Shown: one piece after another, positions 19,568-29,511 of the stretch
Numbering within the stretch: the first letter of the stretch is position 1
Layout of the letters: each line of letters starts with the position of its first letter
Assembly (NCBI RefSeq): GCF_902652685.1
Contig: NZ_CACRUY010000052.1
Location: 1-32,494 of the forward strand
Reading direction: 5' to 3'
Source of the DNA: Mycobacterium sp. Marseille-P9652
Lineage (GTDB): Bacteria > Actinomycetota > Actinomycetes > Mycobacteriales > Mycobacteriaceae
DNA length: 32,494 nt
Notes under the pieces: generated by a model
Seen by the model: the letters and a program-made list of their open reading frames with translations, nothing else
What the model was told of the DNA's origin: nothing
The model's database searches: none
Position numbers and translations under genes: made by a program

Positions 19568-20689
19568 ATGGCCAGTCAGAACCCCAACCTGGCGGCGCTC
19601 AGCGCCGCGGGCGTATCCGTGTGGCTGGATGACCTGTCGCGAGAACGGTTGCGGTCCGGCAATTTGCAGGAGCTGATCGACACCAAGAGCGTCGTCGGGG
19701 TGACCACCAACCCGTCGATCTTCCAGAAGGCCCTGGCCGACAGCGACACCTACAACGACCAGATCGCCGAGTTGGCCGAGCGCGGCGCCGACGTGGACGC
19801 CACGATCCGCACCGTCACCACCGACGACGTCCGCAACGCGTGCGACGTGCTGCGGCCGCAGTGGGAGGCGTCGGACGGCGTGGACGGCCGGGTTTCCATC
19901 GAGGTGGACCCGCGTCTGGCCGCCGAGACCGACAAGACCGTCGCGCAGGCCATCGAGCTGTGGAAGATCGTCGACCGGCCCAACCTGTTCATCAAGATCC
20001 CGGCGACCAAGGCCGGCATTCCGGCCATCACGTCCGTTCTGGCCGAGGGAATTTCGGTGAACGTCACGCTGATCTTCTCGGTGGAGAGGCACCGCCAGGT
20101 GATGGACGCGTACCTCGAGGGGCTGGAGAAGGCGCGCGAGGCAGGCCACGACATCTCCAAGATCCATTCGGTCGCTTCGTTTTTCGTTTCCCGGGTGGAC
20201 ACCGAGGTCGACAAGCGGCTGGAGAAGATCGGCACCGAGGAGGCGCAGGGCCTGCGCGGCAAGGCCGGCGTGGCCAACGCCCGACTGGCCTACGCGGCCT
20301 ACCAGGAGGTGTTCGAGGGCGGCGACCGCTTCGAGGCGCTCAAGGCCGACGGGGCCCGGGTGCAGCGCCCGCTATGGGCGTCGACCGGTGTCAAGAACCC
20401 CGATTACCCCGACACGCTGTACGTCACCGAGCTGGTCGCCCCCCACACGGTGAACACCATGCCGGAGAAGACGATTGACGCCGTTGCCGACCATGGTGAG
20501 ATCAGGGGCGACACGGTCACCGGCACCGCGGGCGCCGCCCAGGAGTTGTTCGACAAGCTGGAGGAGCTCGGGATCGACCTGACGGACGTGTTCAAGGTTT
20601 TGGAGAACGAGGGCGTGGACAAGTTCGTCGAGTCCTGGAACGAGTTGCTGGAGGAAACGCAGAAGCAGCTGGGTTCCGCCGACAAATGA
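19568..20689 (+). CDS. tal: Transaldolase
   Basis: A 373-residue transaldolase of the long mycobacterial type, transferring dihydroxyacetone units between sugar phosphates. The Schiff-base lysine is K143 in '[12 protein letters not shown]'; '[15 protein letters not shown]' near residue 45 and '[25 protein letters not shown]' are further family motifs, with '[15 protein letters not shown]' and '[16 protein letters not shown]' downstream. The ATG at 19568 sits 14 bases after the tkt stop; an in-frame GTG at 19559 is less likely, since GAGAGGG serves as SD for the ATG. The TGA overlaps the zwf ATG (ATGA, 20686-20689). Confidence 0.96.
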   Translation: MASQNPNLAALSAAGVSVWLDDLSRERLRSGNLQELIDTKSVVGVTTNPSIFQKALADSDTYNDQIAELAERGADVDATIRTVTTDDVRNACDVLRPQWEASDGVDGRVSIEVDPRLAAETDKTVAQAIELWKIVDRPNLFIKIPATKAGIPAITSVLAEGISVNVTLIFSVERHRQVMDAYLEGLEKAREAGHDISKIHSVASFFVSRVDTEVDKRLEKIGTEEAQGLRGKAGVANARLAYAAYQEVFEGGDRFEALKADGARVQRPLWASTGVKNPDYPDTLYVTELVAPHTVNTMPEKTIDAVADHGEIRGDTVTGTAGAAQELFDKLEELGIDLTDVFKVLENEGVDKFVESWNELLEETQKQLGSADK

Positions 20690-22227
20690 GCCCGAGCAAA
20701 ACAACAGAATGGCATAACCCGTTCCGGGACAAGCGCGACAAGCGTCTACCGAGGATCGCCGGCCCCTGCGGCATGGTGATCTTTGGCGTCACCGGCGATC
20801 TGGCCCGCAAGAAGGTGATGCCGGCGATCTATGACCTGGCCAACCGCGGCCTGCTGCCGCCGACCTTCTCGCTGGTCGGCTTCGCCCGGCGCGATTGGGG
20901 CACCGAGGATTTCGGTCAGGTCGTCTACGACGCCGTGAAGGAGCACTGCCGCACCCCGTTCCGGGAGGAGAACTGGGAGCGGCTGGCCGAGGGCTTCCGT
21001 TTCGTCAACGGGTCCTTCGACGACGACGAGTCGTTTCAGCGGCTCGCCGAGACCCTCGAGAAGCTCGACGCCGAGCGCGGCACCGGCGGCAATCACGCGT
21101 TCTACCTTGCGATTCCGCCCAAGGCGTTCCCGGTGGTGTGCGATCAGCTCGCCAAGTCCGGGTTGGCCCGCCCCCAGGGCGACCGGTGGAGCCGGGTGGT
21201 CATCGAAAAGCCCTTCGGCCACGACCTGCAAAGCGCGCAGGACCTGAACCGGGCGGTCAACGCGGTCTTCCCGGAGGAAGCGGTCTTCAGGATCGACCAC
21301 TACCTGGGTAAGGAGACGGTCCGCAACATCCTGGCGCTGCGGTTCGCCAACCAGCTCTTCGACCCGATCTGGAACGCGCATTACGTCGACCACGTGCAGA
21401 TCACCATGGCCGAGGACATCGGGCTCGGCGGGCGGGCCGGGTACTACGACGGCATCGGCGCGGCCCGCGACGTCATCCAGAACCACCTCATGCAGCTGCT
21501 GGCGCTGACCGCGATGGAGGAACCGGTCAGCTTCAATCCCCAATCGCTGCAAACCGAGAAGATCAAGGTGCTCTCGGCCACGCAGCTCGCCCAGCCGCTC
21601 GACGAGACCACCAGCCGCGGCCAGTACGCGGGCGGTTGGCAGGGCGGACAGAAGGTCGTCGGGCTGCTCGACGAGGAGGGGTTCGCGAAGGACTCCAAGA
21701 CCGAGACGTTCGCCGCCATCACGCTCGAGGTCGACACGCGTCGCTGGGCCGGTGTGCCGTTCTACCTGCGGACCGGAAAGCGGTTGGGCCGCAGGGTCAC
21801 CGAGATCGCGTTGATCTTCAAGCGCGCGCCGCACCTGCCGTTCGACGCGACGATGACCGACGAGCTCGGCACCAACGCCATGGTGATCCGCGTCCAGCCC
21901 GACGAGGGCGTGACGCTGCGGTTCGGCTCCAAGGTGCCGGGCACCGCGATGGAGGTTCGCGACGTCAACATGGACTTCTCCTACGGATCGGCGTTCGCCG
22001 AGGAGTCGCCGGAGGCCTACGAACAGCTGATCCTCGACGTGCTGCTGGGCGAACCCTCACTGTTCCCGGTCAACGAGGAGGTCGAATTGGCTTGGGAGAT
22101 ACTGGATCCCGTGCTCGAGAACTGGGCGTCCGACGGCAAGCCGGAGCCGTACGAGGCCGGCACGTGGGGCCCGGAGTCGTCCTTCGAGATGCTGCGCCGC
22201 ACCGGCCGGGAATGGCGGAGGCCTTAG
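20686..22227 (+). CDS. zwf: Glucose-6-phosphate 1-dehydrogenase
   Basis: A 513-residue G6PDH (zwf2/Rv1447c equivalent) catalysing the first, NADP-linked step of the oxidative pentose phosphate pathway. The dinucleotide motif is [10 protein letters not shown] (34-43), 'EKPFGHD' is at 174-180, and the substrate-binding/catalytic motif is RIDHYLGKE (202-210) with the essential histidine and lysine. The C-terminal half has '[11 protein letters not shown]' and '[15 protein letters not shown]'. It is translationally coupled to tal upstream and abuts opcA directly: the opcA ATG begins at the base after its TAG. Confidence 0.97.
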   Translation: MSPSKTTEWHNPFRDKRDKRLPRIAGPCGMVIFGVTGDLARKKVMPAIYDLANRGLLPPTFSLVGFARRDWGTEDFGQVVYDAVKEHCRTPFREENWERLAEGFRFVNGSFDDDESFQRLAETLEKLDAERGTGGNHAFYLAIPPKAFPVVCDQLAKSGLARPQGDRWSRVVIEKPFGHDLQSAQDLNRAVNAVFPEEAVFRIDHYLGKETVRNILALRFANQLFDPIWNAHYVDHVQITMAEDIGLGGRAGYYDGIGAARDVIQNHLMQLLALTAMEEPVSFNPQSLQTEKIKVLSATQLAQPLDETTSRGQYAGGWQGGQKVVGLLDEEGFAKDSKTETFAAITLEVDTRRWAGVPFYLRTGKRLGRRVTEIALIFKRAPHLPFDATMTDELGTNAMVIRVQPDEGVTLRFGSKVPGTAMEVRDVNMDFSYGSAFAEESPEAYEQLILDVLLGEPSLFPVNEEVELAWEILDPVLENWASDGKPEPYEAGTWGPESSFEMLRRTGREWRRP

Positions 22228-23139
22228 ATGATCGTCGACCTGGAGAACACCACCACCACCGCGGTCAACAAGAAGCTCGAGGAACTGCGCGAGAAGGCCG
22301 GGGCCGTGACGATGGGCCGCGTGCTGACGCTGATCATCGCCCCGGACAGCGACGCCGTCTTCGAGGAATCCCTCGGGGCGGCCAACAATGCCAGCCACGA
22401 ACACCCGAGCCGGATCATCGTGACGATGCGCGGAAATCCCTACGCCGACGAAGCACGCCTGGACGCCCAGCTGCGGGCAGGCGGCGACAGCGGTGCCAGC
22501 GAGGTGGTGATCCTCAAGCTGTCGGGTCCGCTGTCCGGCCACGCCGCCAGCGTGGTGATCCCATTCCTGCTGCCCGACATTCCGGTGGTGGCGTGGTGGC
22601 CGGACATCGCCCCCGCGGAACCCGCCCGGGATCCATTGGGCCAGTTGGCGATCCGCCGCATAACCGACGCCACCAACGGCGCAGACCCGCTGGCGGCGAT
22701 CAAGAGCCGGCTCAACGGCTACACGCCGGGCGACACAGACCTGTGCTGGGCGCGCATCACCTACTGGCGCGCGCTGCTCACGTCGGCCGTCGACCAGCAT
22801 CCGCACGAACCGATCGAGTCGGCGTTGGTGTCCGGGCTGAAAGACGAACCGTCGCTTGACGTCCTGGCGGGATGGCTGGCCAGCCGGATCGACGGCCCGG
22901 TGCGCCGGGCGGTCGGCGACCTCAAGGTGGAGCTGAACCGCAAGAGCGAGACCATCGTGCTGAGCAGGCCTCAGACGGGCAGGACGGCGACGCTGAGCCG
23001 GACTGCCAAGCCCGACGCGCTGGTTCCGTTGGCGCGCAGGGAAACCGGTGAGTGCCTCGCCGAGGACCTGCGGAGGCTGGACGCCGACGAAATCTACCTG
23101 TCCGCACTCGAAGGCATTGAGAAGGTGCAGTACGTGTGA
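22228..23139 (+). CDS. opcA: OpcA, glucose-6-phosphate dehydrogenase assembly protein
   Basis: A 303-residue OpcA, the allosteric effector/assembly factor needed for full G6PDH activity in actinobacteria and cyanobacteria. It is recognised by '[29 protein letters not shown]'-like N-terminal sequence (here '[14 protein letters not shown]'), '[13 protein letters not shown]', '[27 protein letters not shown]', and the C-terminal '[33 protein letters not shown]'. Length equals that of the M. tuberculosis protein. No spacer separates it from zwf, its functional partner, and its TGA overlaps the pgl GTG (GTGA, 23136-23139). Confidence 0.96.
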   Translation: MIVDLENTTTTAVNKKLEELREKAGAVTMGRVLTLIIAPDSDAVFEESLGAANNASHEHPSRIIVTMRGNPYADEARLDAQLRAGGDSGASEVVILKLSGPLSGHAASVVIPFLLPDIPVVAWWPDIAPAEPARDPLGQLAIRRITDATNGADPLAAIKSRLNGYTPGDTDLCWARITYWRALLTSAVDQHPHEPIESALVSGLKDEPSLDVLAGWLASRIDGPVRRAVGDLKVELNRKSETIVLSRPQTGRTATLSRTAKPDALVPLARRETGECLAEDLRRLDADEIYLSALEGIEKVQYV

Positions 23140-23888
23140 GCACGGTCGTCGAGGTTTTCCCGGACAGTGACGCCCTGGTCGAGGCGGCGGCCCGGCGGCT
23201 CGTCGAGACGATCCGCGGCGCCGTCGCGGAACGAGGCCGCGCGCTGATTGTGCTGACGGGCGGCAGTAACGGCATCGGGCTGCTGCGCGCGCTCGCCACC
23301 GAAGGCGACATCGACTGGTCGAAGGTGCATCTGTTCTGGGGCGACGAACGCTACGTTCCCGAGGACGACGACGAGCGCAACGACAAGCAGGCCCGCGAGG
23401 CGTTACTCGACCGGGTCGACATCCCGTCGAGCAACGTCCACCCCATGCCGGCCAGCGACGGCGAGTTCGGCACCGACCTCGCGGCCGCGGCCCTGGCCTA
23501 CGAACAACTGCTCGCCGCCAACGCCGAGCCCGGCCAGCTGGTGCCGAACTTCGACGTGCACCTGCTGGGCATGGGGCCCGAGGGCCACATCAACTCCCTG
23601 TTCCCCGACACCCCGGCGGTGCTGGAGACCGCCCGCATGGTCGTCGGGGTGGAGGACTCCCCTAAGCCGCCGCCCCGGCGAATCACGTTGACGCTGCCCG
23701 CTGTTCAGCGTTCCCGCGAGGTGTGGCTCATGGTGTCGGGATCCGGGAAGGCCGACGCGGCCGCCGCCGCCATCGGTGGCGCCCCGCCCGTCTCGGTCCC
23801 GGCCGGCGGCGCCGTCGGGCTCGAAACCACGCTCTGGCTGCTCGACGAGGAGGCCGCGGCTAAACTTCCCGACCGCCCGGGGTCATAA
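23136..23888 (+). CDS. pgl: 6-phosphogluconolactonase
   Basis: A 250-residue lactonase of the NagB/DevB fold (Rv1445c equivalent), hydrolysing 6-phosphogluconolactone made by Zwf. Motifs: '[15 protein letters not shown]' (phosphate loop), '[22 protein letters not shown]', '[25 protein letters not shown]' with the catalytic histidine, and '[30 protein letters not shown]'. The GTG start overlaps the opcA stop. It is the last gene of the oxidative pentose phosphate set; its TAA overlaps a possible -10 for the next gene. Confidence 0.95.
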   Translation: MSTVVEVFPDSDALVEAAARRLVETIRGAVAERGRALIVLTGGSNGIGLLRALATEGDIDWSKVHLFWGDERYVPEDDDERNDKQAREALLDRVDIPSSNVHPMPASDGEFGTDLAAAALAYEQLLAANAEPGQLVPNFDVHLLGMGPEGHINSLFPDTPAVLETARMVVGVEDSPKPPPRRITLTLPAVQRSREVWLMVSGSGKADAAAAAIGGAPPVSVPAGGAVGLETTLWLLDEEAAAKLPDRPGS

Positions 23889-23889
23889 T
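23884..23889 (+). promoter_or_regulatory. Possible leaderless -10 for the coiled-coil gene
   Basis: CATAAT (five of six to TATAAT) overlaps the pgl stop codon and ends seven bases before the ATG at 23897. No SD precedes that ATG. This would let the downstream pair be transcribed separately from the pentose phosphate operon. Confidence 0.35.
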
Positions 23890-23896
23890 TGCCTTC

Positions 23897-24286
23897 ATGG
23901 CAGACAGGACCGTGCGTGGCGGGCACGAGCGAAGCCGCATCAAAACCCTCACCCAGGCGGCGCTGAACGCCGACAAGACGGTGGAGCAGGTCGAGGACGT
24001 GCTCGACGGCCTGAGCCGCACGATGACGGAGCTGAACAGTTCGCTGTCGGCGCTGAACGCGACGGTCGAACGCATGGAGAAGGGGCTCGACCACCTGGAC
24101 GGAACGCTGTCCAGCCTGGACGACCTGGCGAGGCGGCTCGTCGTCCTCGTCGAGCCGCTGGAGGCGATCGTCCACCGCGTCGACGACATGATGAGGGTGG
24201 GCGAGACGATGATGACACCGCTCGCGGTCACCGAGCACGCGGTGCGCGGAGTAGTGGACAGGCTGCGCAACCGGTCGGCGCAGTGA
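23897..24286 (+). CDS. Small coiled-coil protein (Rv1444c-like), unknown function
   Basis: A 129-residue hydrophilic protein with no signal peptide or membrane segment. From about residue 20 to 100 it shows continuous heptad-like spacing of Leu/Val/Met ('KTVEQVEDVLDGLSRTMTELNSSLSALNATVERMEKGLDHLDGTLSSLDDLARRLVVLVEPLEAIVHRVDDMMR'), indicating a long coiled coil. A basic C-terminus follows ('VVDRLRNRSAQ'). The position after pgl matches Rv1444c, a conserved mycobacterial protein of unknown function. Its TGA overlaps the GTG of the next gene. A scaffold or membrane-associated role is possible through the coupled membrane protein; this is inference. Confidence 0.75.
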   Translation: MADRTVRGGHERSRIKTLTQAALNADKTVEQVEDVLDGLSRTMTELNSSLSALNATVERMEKGLDHLDGTLSSLDDLARRLVVLVEPLEAIVHRVDDMMRVGETMMTPLAVTEHAVRGVVDRLRNRSAQ

Positions 24287-24708
24287 CCTCGGCCGCGCTC
24301 GGCGAGGCGCCGGCGCGCCTGGTACACCTGGCATATCGGATCGGGGCGCTCGTCGACGCGGTGATGGTGGTGCCGCTGCTGGTGCCGAGCGTGGCGGGTG
24401 CGATGTTCGGCATCGACGGTTTCGCGCCCGGGTCCGATTACCGTTATGCCGCCGCGGTGAGCGCGGCGTTGATGGCCGGCTGGACCGCGCTGTTGATCTG
24501 GGGCGACCGCGACCCGGTCGGCCGGCGCGGTGTTCTGCTGCTGACCGTGTGCCCGGTCCTTCTCGGTCTGGTGGCCGCCGGCGTGTATGCGATGGGCAGC
24601 GGTCTGGTGCGGCCGGTCTTCATCGCGCCGATGTTCGTGATCCAGGTCGGGCTCGCCGTGTTGTTCCTGATCGCCTACCGGCGCGCCGGCACGTCGGTCG
24701 GCTCCTGA
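24283..24708 (+). CDS. Small four-helix membrane protein, unknown function
   Basis: A 141-residue protein with four hydrophobic stretches: 'IGALVDAVMVVPLLVPSVAGAMFGI', 'YAAAVSAALMAGWTALLIWG', 'GVLLLTVCPVLLGLVAAGVYAMGSG' and 'VFIAPMFVIQVGLAVLFLIAY'. The GTG at 24283 is chosen because it overlaps the stop of the coiled-coil gene (GTGA), implying coupled translation; a longer in-frame opening to 23776 only shadows pgl. I do not recognise a family. It ends seven bases from the convergent DUF1206 gene. Confidence 0.65.
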   Translation: MTSAALGEAPARLVHLAYRIGALVDAVMVVPLLVPSVAGAMFGIDGFAPGSDYRYAAAVSAALMAGWTALLIWGDRDPVGRRGVLLLTVCPVLLGLVAAGVYAMGSGLVRPVFIAPMFVIQVGLAVLFLIAYRRAGTSVGS

Positions 24709-24715
24709 CCGCCGA

Positions 24716-25525
24716 TCACATCCTGGTCGACCGGGCCATGACGAAGCTGTACAGGCCGTACGTGATGATCCCCAGGCCGGCGGCGATCAGCAGCGCCGCC
24801 CCGAACGGGTAGGTCCCGAGGGTCTTGAGCGCGCCGTCGAGCCCGGTCGCCTTCTTCGGTTCGGCGCGGCACCCGGCGACGACGACCAACACGCCCGTGC
24901 CGGCGATCACCACGCCTTTGGCGATGTAGCCGGCGATGCCGAGGCGCCGCACCAGGTTGCCGGACTCGCCCTCGAGGTCGTCGACGAAGTTGCGCGTGGC
25001 GCCCTTGTAGACGTGGTATCCGCCGACCGCCACGATGATCAGGCCGCCCGCGATCAGGGCCGCCGTCCCGGCGCCGCTGGCCATCAGCCGCGCGCTGATC
25101 GACGAATTCTGTTGGTCCGCGGGCCTTCCCGCGCCGCGGGCGAACCCGAACGCGGAGTAGGCGAAGGCGAGATAGACCGCGGCCAGGCCGAGGGCCTTCG
25201 CCCGGTCCCCCGCGCTCGACTTGGTGCCGTCCTTGCGGCGGTCGCTCGCCCGGCCGAGGACGGTCTCGACCAGCCGCCACAGGCCCATCGTCAGCAGGGC
25301 GGCCGCGGCCACCCAGAGCGCGACGGGGCCGCCGGGCTTGTCGGCCAGCGTCGCCAGCGCGCCGGTCTGGTCGGCGGTGCCGCCGTCGCCCAGGGCGACC
25401 CGGATCGCGAGGTAGCCGACGATCAGGTGCAGGAGCCCGTTGACGACGTACCCGCCGCGCGCCATGCGCTCGAAGACGCCGTTCTGCGCCAAGTCCGTCG
25501 GTGCGACGGACGAAACCTCTGCCAC
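24716..25525 (-). CDS. DUF1206 multi-pass membrane protein
   Basis: A 269-residue membrane protein of the DUF1206 family. The domain is a repeated two-helix unit, seen three times: 'FERMARGGYVVNGLLHLIVGYLAIRVALG', 'RAKALGLAAVYLAFAYSAFGFARG' and 'VRRLGIAGYIAKGVVIAGTGVLVVVAG', each followed by a second helix such as 'AALIAGGLIIVAVGGYHVYKG'. Six membrane segments in all. The GTG at 25525 (MAEVSSVAPTDLAQ...) is chosen because it is just after the ppc stop; the open frame to 25570 would run into ppc. The function of the family is unknown; a stress-related role is sometimes assumed without proof. Confidence 0.78.
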   Translation of the reverse strand: MAEVSSVAPTDLAQNGVFERMARGGYVVNGLLHLIVGYLAIRVALGDGGTADQTGALATLADKPGGPVALWVAAAALLTMGLWRLVETVLGRASDRRKDGTKSSAGDRAKALGLAAVYLAFAYSAFGFARGAGRPADQQNSSISARLMASGAGTAALIAGGLIIVAVGGYHVYKGATRNFVDDLEGESGNLVRRLGIAGYIAKGVVIAGTGVLVVVAGCRAEPKKATGLDGALKTLGTYPFGAALLIAAGLGIITYGLYSFVMARSTRM

Positions 25526-25541
25526 TCGGCGGGGATGCCCG

Positions 25542-28349
25542 CTATCCGCTGTTGCGTAACGCGCTCGCAAGCCCGTTCATCGTCAGGAGGATGCCGCGCT
25601 GCACCAGCTCGTCGTCGTCGCCCGAGCGGTAGCGGCGCAGCAGCTCCACCTGGAGGTGGTTGAGGGGTTCCAGGTAGGGGAAGCGGTTGAACACTGAACG
25701 CGCCAGCGCGGGGTTGTCGGCCAGCAGGTCATCGTGGCCGGTGATCAGCTTGTGCATCTCGATGGTCCGGCGGTGCTCGTCGACGATTTTGTCGAAGACG
25801 CGCTGCCGCAGCTCCTCGTCTTCCACCAGCTCGGCGTAGCGGGCCGCCAGTCCGAGGTCGCTCTTGGCCAGCACCTGCGCCATGTTCGACAGCACGCTGC
25901 GGAAGAACGGCCATCGCTCGTACAGCTCGTGCAGCGTGTCCACCCGCTCGGCCTCGGACTCGGGACCCGCCTTGATCCACTGCTCGAACGCCGACCCGGT
26001 GCCGTACCAACCGGGCAGCATGACCCGCGACTGGCTCCAGGCCAGCACCCACGGGATCGCGCGCAGGTCGGAGATCGACTCGGTGGGTTTGCGCGACGTC
26101 GGGCGGCTGCCGATGTTGAGCGACCCGATCTCGCTGACCGGGGTCGACGCCTTGAAGTACTCGACGAAACCCGGTGTGTCGTGGACCAATTCGGCATACG
26201 AGCGCTGCGCCAGGGTCGCCACCTCGCCCAGCACTACGTAGGCGGGCTCGGCCGCATCGCCCAGCCCCTCGACGTCGAGCAGCGTGGACTCCAGCGTCGC
26301 GGCCACGAGGCTCTCCAGGTTGCGCCGCGCCGTCTGCGGCTCGGCGTACTTGGCGGCGATCACCTCGCCCTGCTCGGTGAGGCGCAGCGAGCCCTTCACC
26401 GCGCCGGGCGGCTGGGCCAGGATCGCCTGGTAGCTCGGGCCGCCGCCGAGGCGGCCGGTGCCGCCGCGGCCGTGGAAGAGCCGCAACCGGATCCCGGTCT
26501 TGCGGGCCACTTCCACCAGCGCCAGTTCCGCCCGGTAGACGGCCCAGCTGGAGGCCAGGTAGCCGCCGTCCTTGTTGGAGTCGGAGTAGCCGAGCATCAC
26601 CTCCTGGCACCCGCCCCGGGCGTCGACCATGGCCCGGTAGACGGGCAGCTCGAGCATCGCGTTCAGGATCTCGGCGCCGTTGTGCAGGTCGTCGATGGTC
26701 TCGAACAGCGGCGAAATGCCCACGGGACAACAGGGTTCGGGCCCGGCGACGTCCAGCAGCCCGGCCTCCTTGAGCAGGATCGCGGCCTCGAGGATGTCCG
26801 ACACCGAGCGGCACATCGAGATGACGTAGTTGGGCACCGCCGCCGGGCCGTAGAGTTCGACGGCGCGCGCGGCCGCGCTGACGACCCCGAGCTCGCCGCG
26901 GGCCAGGTCGGACAGTTCGGCGCGGTCCCCGACGAGGGGACGGCGGGTGCCCAGCTCGGTCGCGAGCAGCTCGACGCGTTCGGCCTCGGGCAGTGACGCG
27001 TAGTCGTCGTGAACCCCGGCCCAGGCCAGCAGTTCGCCGACCACCTCCTCGTGGACGTCGGAGTTCTGCCGCATGTCGAGGCCACACAGGTGAAACCCGA
27101 AGACGCGCACCCCTTCTCGCAGTAAGGCCAGCCGGTCGTCGGCCAGCAGCGCGCTGCCGTGCCGGCGCAGGGAGGCGTCGATCGTGTCGAGGTCGGCCTG
27201 CAGCTCCCCCGGAGCCGCGTAGGGGGGCAGCCCGAGGTCGAGCTCGTGCTGGGGTTGCCGGTCGAGGATCTCCGCAGCCGTCGCGGTCAGCCGGCCGCGG
27301 ACCACCCGCAGCGCCCGCCGGTACGGCTCGTCGGCCCGCGCCTGCTCCCCGCAGCCCTCGGCGAGCGACGCCAGCTCGGGCGTCACCGACACCAGCCGCG
27401 CCGACATCGTCAGTTCGTGCTCGAGGGCGGCGAGCTCGGCCATGTAGTGGGCGAACGCGGTGAACGCGGCGCTGCCGGTGGCCTGCCGCACCACCTCCCC
27501 CGTCACGTTCGGGTTCCCGTCGCGGTCACCGCCGATCCAGGAACCGGGCTGCACGATCGGCCCGGGCAGAATGTCGCCGTCGGGCCAGCGGGCGCGCAGC
27601 GCCTCGCGGACCTCGGCGTTGAGCTCCGGGATGACCTTGAAGAACGCGGCGGGGTAATACCGCAGCCCGACCTCGATCTCGTCGGTGATCTGCAGGCGCG
27701 ACAGGCGGATCAGCGCGGTCTGCCACAGTGTGAGGACGTGGCGGCGCAGCTCGAACTCGATGTTGCGGCCGTCGTCGGTCTCGGTGTGCCCCTCGGCGTG
27801 CAGCCGCATGAGCTGGGTGATCCGGTGCTGGGTGACGAAGACGGTGCGCCGGCGGGTTTCGGTGGGATGCGCGGTGATCACCGGCGCCACCAGCGCACCC
27901 TTGAGGGCCTCGGTGACAGCGTTCGAATCTAGTTGCGCGCGTTCGAGTTTCGCGTAAGTGGCGGCCAGGGTGCTGTCCTGGGGCGGCTCCCCCGCGTCGA
28001 CGTGCAGCGCGCGGCGGCGCTCCCGGTGGATGTCCTCGGCCACGTTGGCGAGCAGCGCGAAGTGGCTGAACGCCCGGATGATCGGGATCGCCCGGTGGAT
28101 GTCGATCCCCGCGAACATCCGCGCCATGTCGGAGCGGTCGATCTCCGAGCGGCGAACCCGGAAGGACTCCACCCGCGCCCGTTCCACCAGGTCGAACACC
28201 TCGTCGCCCTGCTGCTCGCGGATGGTGTCGCCCAGGATGGCGCCGAGCATCCTGATGTCGGCGCGCATCGGCTCCGTCGCCTCGCGGCCGACGTGGGTGC
28301 GTTGGACGGCGCCGATCGGCGCCAGCGCGGTGTCGGAAACCTCAACCAT
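25542..28349 (-). CDS. ppc: Phosphoenolpyruvate carboxylase
   Basis: A 935-residue PEPC that makes oxaloacetate from PEP and bicarbonate, replenishing the TCA cycle. The catalytic histidine is in '[13 protein letters not shown]', bicarbonate/PEP-handling motifs are '[16 protein letters not shown]' and '[25 protein letters not shown]', and the chain ends '[10 protein letters not shown]' with the conserved C-terminal glycine. ATG 28349 is preferred over an upstream GTG-type start at 28376. A GATACT hexamer lies seven bases before it, so it may be leaderless. ppc is absent at this locus in M. tuberculosis H37Rv, while M. leprae and other mycobacteria keep it near secG. Confidence 0.96.
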   Translation of the reverse strand: MVEVSDTALAPIGAVQRTHVGREATEPMRADIRMLGAILGDTIREQQGDEVFDLVERARVESFRVRRSEIDRSDMARMFAGIDIHRAIPIIRAFSHFALLANVAEDIHRERRRALHVDAGEPPQDSTLAATYAKLERAQLDSNAVTEALKGALVAPVITAHPTETRRRTVFVTQHRITQLMRLHAEGHTETDDGRNIEFELRRHVLTLWQTALIRLSRLQITDEIEVGLRYYPAAFFKVIPELNAEVREALRARWPDGDILPGPIVQPGSWIGGDRDGNPNVTGEVVRQATGSAAFTAFAHYMAELAALEHELTMSARLVSVTPELASLAEGCGEQARADEPYRRALRVVRGRLTATAAEILDRQPQHELDLGLPPYAAPGELQADLDTIDASLRRHGSALLADDRLALLREGVRVFGFHLCGLDMRQNSDVHEEVVGELLAWAGVHDDYASLPEAERVELLATELGTRRPLVGDRAELSDLARGELGVVSAAARAVELYGPAAVPNYVISMCRSVSDILEAAILLKEAGLLDVAGPEPCCPVGISPLFETIDDLHNGAEILNAMLELPVYRAMVDARGGCQEVMLGYSDSNKDGGYLASSWAVYRAELALVEVARKTGIRLRLFHGRGGTGRLGGGPSYQAILAQPPGAVKGSLRLTEQGEVIAAKYAEPQTARRNLESLVAATLESTLLDVEGLGDAAEPAYVVLGEVATLAQRSYAELVHDTPGFVEYFKASTPVSEIGSLNIGSRPTSRKPTESISDLRAIPWVLAWSQSRVMLPGWYGTGSAFEQWIKAGPESEAERVDTLHELYERWPFFRSVLSNMAQVLAKSDLGLAARYAELVEDEELRQRVFDKIVDEHRRTIEMHKLITGHDDLLADNPALARSVFNRFPYLEPLNHLQVELLRRYRSGDDDELVQRGILLTMNGLASALRNSG

Positions 28350-28433
28350 GGATTCCAGTATCGGGGCGCAACGCACGGGCCGCCCGGCGAGTGGCTGGCG
28401 TCACCGGCAGGCGGCCGCCGAAACGGACGGAAG

Positions 28434-28667
28434 TCAGCGGTACTTGATCATCAGCGCGATGCCGATGATGCTCACCAGCCAGATCCCGGTGATGAACAGC
28501 GTCAGCCGGTCGAGGTTCTTCTCGACCACCGTGGACCCCGACAGGCTGGACTGGACACCGCCGCCGAACAGGGTCGACAGGCCGCCGCCCTTGGCCCGGT
28601 GCAGCAGCACCAGGAGTACCACGAGGATGCTGGTCACGACGAGCGTGATCTGCAGGCCCAATTGCAT
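28434..28667 (-). CDS. secG: SecG preprotein translocase subunit
   Basis: A 77-residue SecG, the accessory subunit of the SecYEG channel in the plasma membrane. Two membrane helices are clear ('LQITLVVTSILVVLLVLLHRA' and 'LTLFITGIWLVSIIGIALMI'), joined by the conserved cytoplasmic loop 'KGGGLSTLFGGGVQSSLSGSTVVEKNLDR'. The ATG at 28667 gives normal length; a longer opening upstream is spurious. It lies 58 bases after tpiA with a hairpin between. Confidence 0.95.
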   Translation of the reverse strand: MQLGLQITLVVTSILVVLLVLLHRAKGGGLSTLFGGGVQSSLSGSTVVEKNLDRLTLFITGIWLVSIIGIALMIKYR

Positions 28668-28699
28668 GACCGGCAGTTTACCCGGTGGACCCGCGGGCC

Positions 28700-28716
28700 C
28701 GGGGCGTCGGGCCCCG
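28700..28716 (-). terminator. GC-rich hairpin between tpiA and secG
   Basis: CGGGGC and GCCCCG pair perfectly around a five-base loop, ten bases after the tpiA stop. There is no U-run, so it may be a partial terminator or an mRNA stabiliser separating the glycolytic genes from secG. Confidence 0.3.
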
Positions 28717-28725
28717 CGAACCGCC

Positions 28726-29511
28726 TTAGGGCAGGGGCCCGCCGGCGGCGATCGCCGCCAGCGTCGCGAACTGCTCGCCGTCCAGCGAGGCACCGCCCAC
28801 CAAGGCGCCGTCGATGTCGTCGCGGGCGATCAGCTCGCCGATGTTCTTGGCGTTCACCGAGCCGCCGTAGAGCACCCGGACGGCGTCGGCGACCTGCGGA
28901 GACGCCAGCTCGGCGAGTTCCTTGCGGATCGCCGCGCACACCTCCTGAGCATCGGACGCGCTGGCGACCCGCCCGGTTCCAATCGCCCAGACGGGCTCGT
29001 AGGCGATGACGACGTTGCCGATTTGTTCGGCCGACAGGCCCGCCAGCGAGCCGCGCAGCTGATCCTCGCAGTGCGGCACGTGATCCCCGGCTTCCCGGAC
29101 CTCCAGGTGCTCGCCGATGCAGACGATCGGAGTCAGCTCGTGCCTGAGCGCGGCGGCGGCCTTGGCGGCGACGAGCGCGTCGTCCTCGTGGTGGTACGTG
29201 CGACGCTCGGAGTGGCCGACGACGACGAAGCTGCAGCCGAGCTTGGCCAGGAAGGCGCCGCTGACCTCGCCGGTGTAGGCCCCCGAGTCGTGCCGGGACA
29301 GGTCCTGGGCGCCGTAGGTGAGCCGCAGCTTGTCCCCGTCGACCAGGGTCTGCACGCTGCGCAGGTCGGTGAACGGCGGCAACACCGTGACGTCGACCTT
29401 GTCGTAATACTTGTCCGGCAGCGCGAACGCGATCTTCTGCACCAGCGCGATCGCCTCGAAGTGGTTGAGGTTCATCTTCCAGTTGCCGGCGATCAGTGGC
29501 TTGCGGCTCAC
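28726..29511 (-). CDS. tpiA: Triosephosphate isomerase
   Basis: A 261-residue TIM-barrel enzyme interconverting dihydroxyacetone phosphate and glyceraldehyde 3-phosphate. N10 and K12 are in 'GNWKMN', the catalytic histidine is H100 in 'VVVGHSERR', the catalytic base is E172 in '[11 protein letters not shown]', and the phosphate loop is '[12 protein letters not shown]'. The GTG at 29511 overlaps the pgk stop (GTGA, 29508-29511). Length equals that of the M. tuberculosis enzyme. Confidence 0.96.
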   Translation of the reverse strand: MSRKPLIAGNWKMNLNHFEAIALVQKIAFALPDKYYDKVDVTVLPPFTDLRSVQTLVDGDKLRLTYGAQDLSRHDSGAYTGEVSGAFLAKLGCSFVVVGHSERRTYHHEDDALVAAKAAAALRHELTPIVCIGEHLEVREAGDHVPHCEDQLRGSLAGLSAEQIGNVVIAYEPVWAIGTGRVASASDAQEVCAAIRKELAELASPQVADAVRVLYGGSVNAKNIGELIARDDIDGALVGGASLDGEQFATLAAIAAGGPLP

